From Methanolobus sp. UBA474 (GTDB lineage: Archaea; Halobacteriota; Methanosarcinia; Methanosarcinales; Methanosarcinaceae), in assembly GCA_002501695.1 (NCBI GenBank), contig DANZ01000025.1:26190-42878 (forward strand): a stretch of DNA of 16,689 nucleotides, given 5' to 3'. Position 1 is the first letter of the stretch. Each line of letters begins with the position of its first letter. Positions 13,362 through 16,689 of the stretch are shown here, in pieces. A model generated the notes under the pieces. It was not told the DNA's origin. It saw nothing but the letters and a program-made list of their open reading frames with translations, and made no database searches. A program made the translations under genes and the position numbers.

Positions 13362-15023
13362 ATGGATCTGGAATTTGAGAAAGCCATACAAAGAAATCCG
13401 CACCTTGGTGAATATGTGCGCAAGTTCATGCGGGAGAAAAGTGCGGATGAGCCAGCTTTCATGATAAAGCTTTCCAAGGATATCAATAAGGAGAATGTGA
13501 ATATCATTCTTCCTGTCGGTGATCCTGTCTTCATTCACATTTATGGCACTCCGGAACTGGGTGAAGTTCGCTACTACAGCATAGAACCAATGCTGAATGA
13601 CCTGGAGAAACAGAAGTATGATGCTGTCCTGAGCATTATTCTCGAGAAGTCGGCGAGTGAGCCACTTCCCACCTCGGAGACCGAGCTGAAGGAGCTTATA
13701 ACTAAACTCCTTAACAAATATGTAGACATAGGTGCCGGAGGGAGCATAGAGACAGATCAGCATAAAGGCAAGTTCGATATACTGCACAAACTGATGCCAG
13801 TACAGAAAAAGGTGCCTGTAACCCAGAACGAATATAACAAGCTGCTTTATCACATAGAAAGGAACATTATCGGTTCCGGCCCCATAGAAGCTGTCATCAG
13901 GGACCCGTATCTTGAAGATATCAGTAGCATTGGCGTGGATAATGTGTTCATTGTCCACAAGATATTCGATACCATAAAAACAGATCTGAGCTTTGGGGAT
14001 GAGAAAGGTCTTGACAACTGGCTCAGGAGCATGAGTGAGCGTATCGGACGCCCCGTCAGTGATTCCCGCCCCATTGCAGATGGTGCACTGCCTGACGGAT
14101 CACGTATCAACATAATATACAGTATAGATATCAGCAGGCGTGGAAGCAGTTTCACGATGCGTAAGTTCAGTGAGGTTCCTGTCAGCATCATCCAGCTCAT
14201 CGGCTGGGGTGCAGTGAGTGCTGAAATGGCTGCTTACATGTGGATGTGCCTTGAGAACGGAATGAGCGTCTTTTTCAGCGGGGAGACCGCCAGCGGGAAG
14301 ACTACCATGCTGAATGCCTGTCTTGCATTCGTCAATCCTAAGTCAAAGATATTCAGCGCTGAGGATACAGCTGAAGTCCAGCCTCCCCAGCCTGTGTGGC
14401 AGCAGCTGATCACGCGTGAGCAAGGGCCTGTGGATTCCAGGGTGGATACTTTTACTTTGCTCAAGGCTGCCTTGCGTTCCAGGCCAAACTATATCATTGT
14501 AGGTGAGATCCGTGGAGCTGAAGGTAACGTGGCTTTTCAGGGTATGCAGACCGGACACCCGGTCCTGGCAACTTTCCACGCGTCGGCTGTCACTAAGATG
14601 ATACAGCGTCTGACGGCCGATCCTATCAATGTTCCTGTTACCTTTATCGATAACCTGAATGTGGCAATGATATTGTCTGCCGTCTATCGTAAGGGAAAGT
14701 TCCTTCGCCGGTGCCTTGCCATAGAGGAAATAGAGGGTTACTACGAAGAAGTAGGCGGGGTTGTTACGAGGGGTGTTTTCCAGTGGGACCCGGAAAGCGA
14801 CAAGCATAACTTCAGAGGCCTGAACAATAGCTTCATCCTTGAGAATAAGATAGCCACTAAGTTGGGTTATGAGGATAAGAGAATGATCTATCAGGACCTT
14901 TTCCTCCGGGCGAGGATACTGGAGGAGATGCGCTCAAGGGGCATAGAGGACTATTACGATGTTCTGGAGGTCATAGTGAACTTCTATAAGCATGGTGTCA
15001 ATGGTCTGCCCTTTATTGTGTAG
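13362..15023 (+). CDS. arlI: Archaellum motor/assembly ATPase ArlI
   Basis: A 553-residue type II secretion-type ATPase that forms the hexamer powering both filament assembly and rotation. Walker A is GETASGKTT at 307-315, the atypical Walker B is IIVGEIRG at 378-385 with E382, and the histidine box GMQTGHPVLATFHA is at 394-407. An N-terminal domain (1 to about 270) carries the family's acidic helices and the SIGVDNVFIVHK segment. Length and motifs are normal and the gene is intact. GGTGA stands 4 bases before the ATG. Its stop TAG overlaps the ribosome site of arlJ, implying translational coupling. Confidence 0.95.
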   Translation: MDLEFEKAIQRNPHLGEYVRKFMREKSADEPAFMIKLSKDINKENVNIILPVGDPVFIHIYGTPELGEVRYYSIEPMLNDLEKQKYDAVLSIILEKSASEPLPTSETELKELITKLLNKYVDIGAGGSIETDQHKGKFDILHKLMPVQKKVPVTQNEYNKLLYHIERNIIGSGPIEAVIRDPYLEDISSIGVDNVFIVHKIFDTIKTDLSFGDEKGLDNWLRSMSERIGRPVSDSRPIADGALPDGSRINIIYSIDISRRGSSFTMRKFSEVPVSIIQLIGWGAVSAEMAAYMWMCLENGMSVFFSGETASGKTTMLNACLAFVNPKSKIFSAEDTAEVQPPQPVWQQLITREQGPVDSRVDTFTLLKAALRSRPNYIIVGEIRGAEGNVAFQGMQTGHPVLATFHASAVTKMIQRLTADPINVPVTFIDNLNVAMILSAVYRKGKFLRRCLAIEEIEGYYEEVGGVVTRGVFQWDPESDKHNFRGLNNSFILENKIATKLGYEDKRMIYQDLFLRARILEEMRSRGIEDYYDVLEVIVNFYKHGVNGLPFIV

Positions 15024-15032
15024 GTGAGTTCA

Positions 15033-16688
15033 ATGAGTTATGAGAAGGCATTCAAGAACCTTGGCATGGAACCCATGACCTACGCGAAGAAGTTCGCTTT
15101 GCCTATCATTTTGTTTGGCATTATGTTCGCAGTGCTCATGTACACTGTGCTTCCGACCCTTTTCGTTGGCCCCACTAAGTATATACCGGTGCTGGTCACT
15201 GTCATATGCATTTTCTTTGTATTCTCATATCCGATGTCTATCCTTGCTTCAAAGGCAACACGCATTGACAATAACATGCACTATTACATCACTCAGATGG
15301 GCTCCATAGCAACTGCAGAAACTCCCCGGCTCGACATTATCCGTATTGTTGCGGAGAATAAGGATTATCGTGAGCTTGCGCAGGAAACAAGGAAGATATA
15401 TGATCTTGTGACCATCTGGCACATGAGCCTGTCAGATTCCTGCAGGTTCATATCAAAACTGACGCCTTCTATCATTTTTGAAGATTTCCTTGACAGGTTT
15501 GCCCATGCGCTTCAGTCCGGTGAGGATGTGAAAAGCTTTCTTTTTGCCGAGCAGAACGTGGTTATGAACGAGTATGAGTCTATGTATAACGGTGCCCTCT
15601 ACTCGGTCGAGATAGTAAAAGAACTATTCGTATCTCTTGTCATGTCCCTTATTTTCCTGGCATCTTTCGCTGTCATCATGCCTGTTATCACCGGCATGAA
15701 CGCGGAGCTCCTGATGGCTATTGTGGTCGTGGTCTTCCTGGTCACGGATGTTGTCGTGGTCATGTTCACAAAGAGCAAGGTCCCTCAGGACCCTGCATGG
15801 AACAGGTCCACCGCATTGACCAAAGATAAGATCAAATTATATCGTTCCATTCCTATATCTATCGGCGGCTGTATCCTTGTAGGTATAGCGCTCATGATCC
15901 ATGGCAACATCGACACATCGATCGCCGTTGCGATGTTCCTGACCCCTCTGGTCTATACCGGGCACGTTGCACGCAAGATCGAGAAAAGCATTCGCCGAAA
16001 GGATGAGAATTTCCCTGCCTTTATACGCTCCCTTGGCAGTTCCGCAGGCGCCAGGGGAGGTGTGATCGATGATGCATTGAAAGCCCTGAGGATCCATGAT
16101 TTCGGCCCTCTTACACAGGATGTCAACAATCTGTACAAGATGCTGGCGACAAGGATCGATAAGTTCGCTTCATGGAACCATTTCTCTGCAAATACAGGAA
16201 GTAACCTGATCCAGAGGTTCTGTGTGATGTTCGTAGAAGCAACTAACCTTGGCGGCCAGCCGGAGGTCATAGGCGACATAATAGCAACGAACTTCCACAG
16301 GATAGTCAATCTCAGGAAAAAAAGGAGCCAGTCTGCCAACAGTCTTGTAGGGGTTCTCTATGGGCTGACAGGCGGTATCGGCTTCACAATGTACATTTCC
16401 CTGGGTGTAGTGGGACTCATGCAGGATATGTTCGCAACTGTGGAAATGCCGGCCGGTATGTCCATAGGCATGGTGCTGTACACTAACGTAGGGAACATGA
16501 GCACCCTTGAGAACATGGTGCTCGGAATAATGATAGGCCATTCCTTCCTGTCCGCCATTCTCATACGGATAGTCGACGGAGGCCATATGCTCAGTTCGAC
16601 CATTGACTTCGTTATCATGGTGTGGATATCAGGAGCAAGTGCAGTCGTAACAATGGCAGCGGTATCATCCCTTCTGGGAATAGGGTGA
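15033..16688 (+). CDS. arlJ: Archaellum membrane platform protein ArlJ
   Basis: A 551-residue polytopic membrane protein of the type II/type IV pilus inner-membrane platform family (GspF/TadC-like), on which the ArlI hexamer docks. About nine membrane helices are visible: two near the N terminus (FALPIILFGIMFAVLMYTVL and YIPVLVTVICIFFVF), a central group of four, and three near the C terminus, with cytoplasmic domains between them. The ATG at 15033 is preferred over the in-frame GTG at 15024 because GGTGA (15023-15027) stands 5 bases upstream and overlaps the GTG. The stop TGA at 16686-16688 falls one base before the window edge, so the gene is complete but what follows (often the prepilin peptidase) is unseen. 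Confidence 0.93.
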   Translation: MSYEKAFKNLGMEPMTYAKKFALPIILFGIMFAVLMYTVLPTLFVGPTKYIPVLVTVICIFFVFSYPMSILASKATRIDNNMHYYITQMGSIATAETPRLDIIRIVAENKDYRELAQETRKIYDLVTIWHMSLSDSCRFISKLTPSIIFEDFLDRFAHALQSGEDVKSFLFAEQNVVMNEYESMYNGALYSVEIVKELFVSLVMSLIFLASFAVIMPVITGMNAELLMAIVVVVFLVTDVVVVMFTKSKVPQDPAWNRSTALTKDKIKLYRSIPISIGGCILVGIALMIHGNIDTSIAVAMFLTPLVYTGHVARKIEKSIRRKDENFPAFIRSLGSSAGARGGVIDDALKALRIHDFGPLTQDVNNLYKMLATRIDKFASWNHFSANTGSNLIQRFCVMFVEATNLGGQPEVIGDIIATNFHRIVNLRKKRSQSANSLVGVLYGLTGGIGFTMYISLGVVGLMQDMFATVEMPAGMSIGMVLYTNVGNMSTLENMVLGIMIGHSFLSAILIRIVDGGHMLSSTIDFVIMVWISGASAVVTMAAVSSLLGIG

Positions 16689-16689
16689 C

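Noticed and set aside
13185..13958. Minus-strand open frame of 257 codons across arlH-arlI
   Set aside because: It is opposite two strongly supported archaellum genes and looks like a shadow of their codon use.

Overview
The window looks like chromosomal DNA of a methanogenic archaeon, most probably a methylotrophic member of the Methanosarcinales. The evidence is an archaeal-type alanyl-tRNA synthetase with an N-terminal cysteine cluster, a CbiA/CfbB-type amidotransferase start, archaeal promoter elements (TATA boxes, GGTGA/GGAG ribosome sites, oligo-T ends), and an archaellum operon of the euryarchaeal order arlCE-F-G-H-I-J. The genus is an inference. No insertion sequence, CRISPR array, tRNA or rRNA gene was seen.

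Left part (1-3354): housekeeping and small unknown genes. The 5' end of a cobyrinate/Ni-sirohydrochlorin a,c-diamide synthase gene (minus) diverges from moaA (molybdopterin cofactor synthesis, plus). A 50-residue conserved-looking small ORF follows moaA immediately and converges on surE (nucleotidase, minus). Two further minus-strand genes of unknown function lie between surE and alaS; the second ends in a hairpin plus T-tract terminator.

Middle (3355-10170): alaS is followed 8 bases later by a gene for a two-domain KaiC/RecA-like ATPase whose second P-loop is degenerate. After an oligo-T end come two response-regulator genes: a protein with a P-loop-less KaiC-like N-terminal domain fused to a receiver domain, then a stand-alone CheY-like receiver. 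The two receiver genes share a 35-base identical stretch. A minus-strand SAM-dependent methyltransferase with a DPAR motif converges on them, with a short repeat cluster in the gap.

Right part (10171-16689): a divergent promoter region carries a 13-base imperfect inverted repeat and leads into the archaellum motor operon. Its genes are arlCE (fused C and D/E scaffold, long Pro/Gly/Met-rich N terminus), arlF and arlG (stator-like pseudo-periplasmic proteins), arlH (KaiC-like regulatory ATPase), arlI (motor/assembly ATPase) and arlJ (membrane platform), all on the plus strand and tightly spaced, with one AT-rich gap before arlG that may hold an internal promoter. No archaellin gene lies upstream of arlCE, so the filament genes must be elsewhere. 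The most suggestive feature is the placement of KaiC-like and receiver proteins beside an archaellum operon whose own switch component ArlH is KaiC-like. A functional link is a hypothesis, not something the sequence proves.
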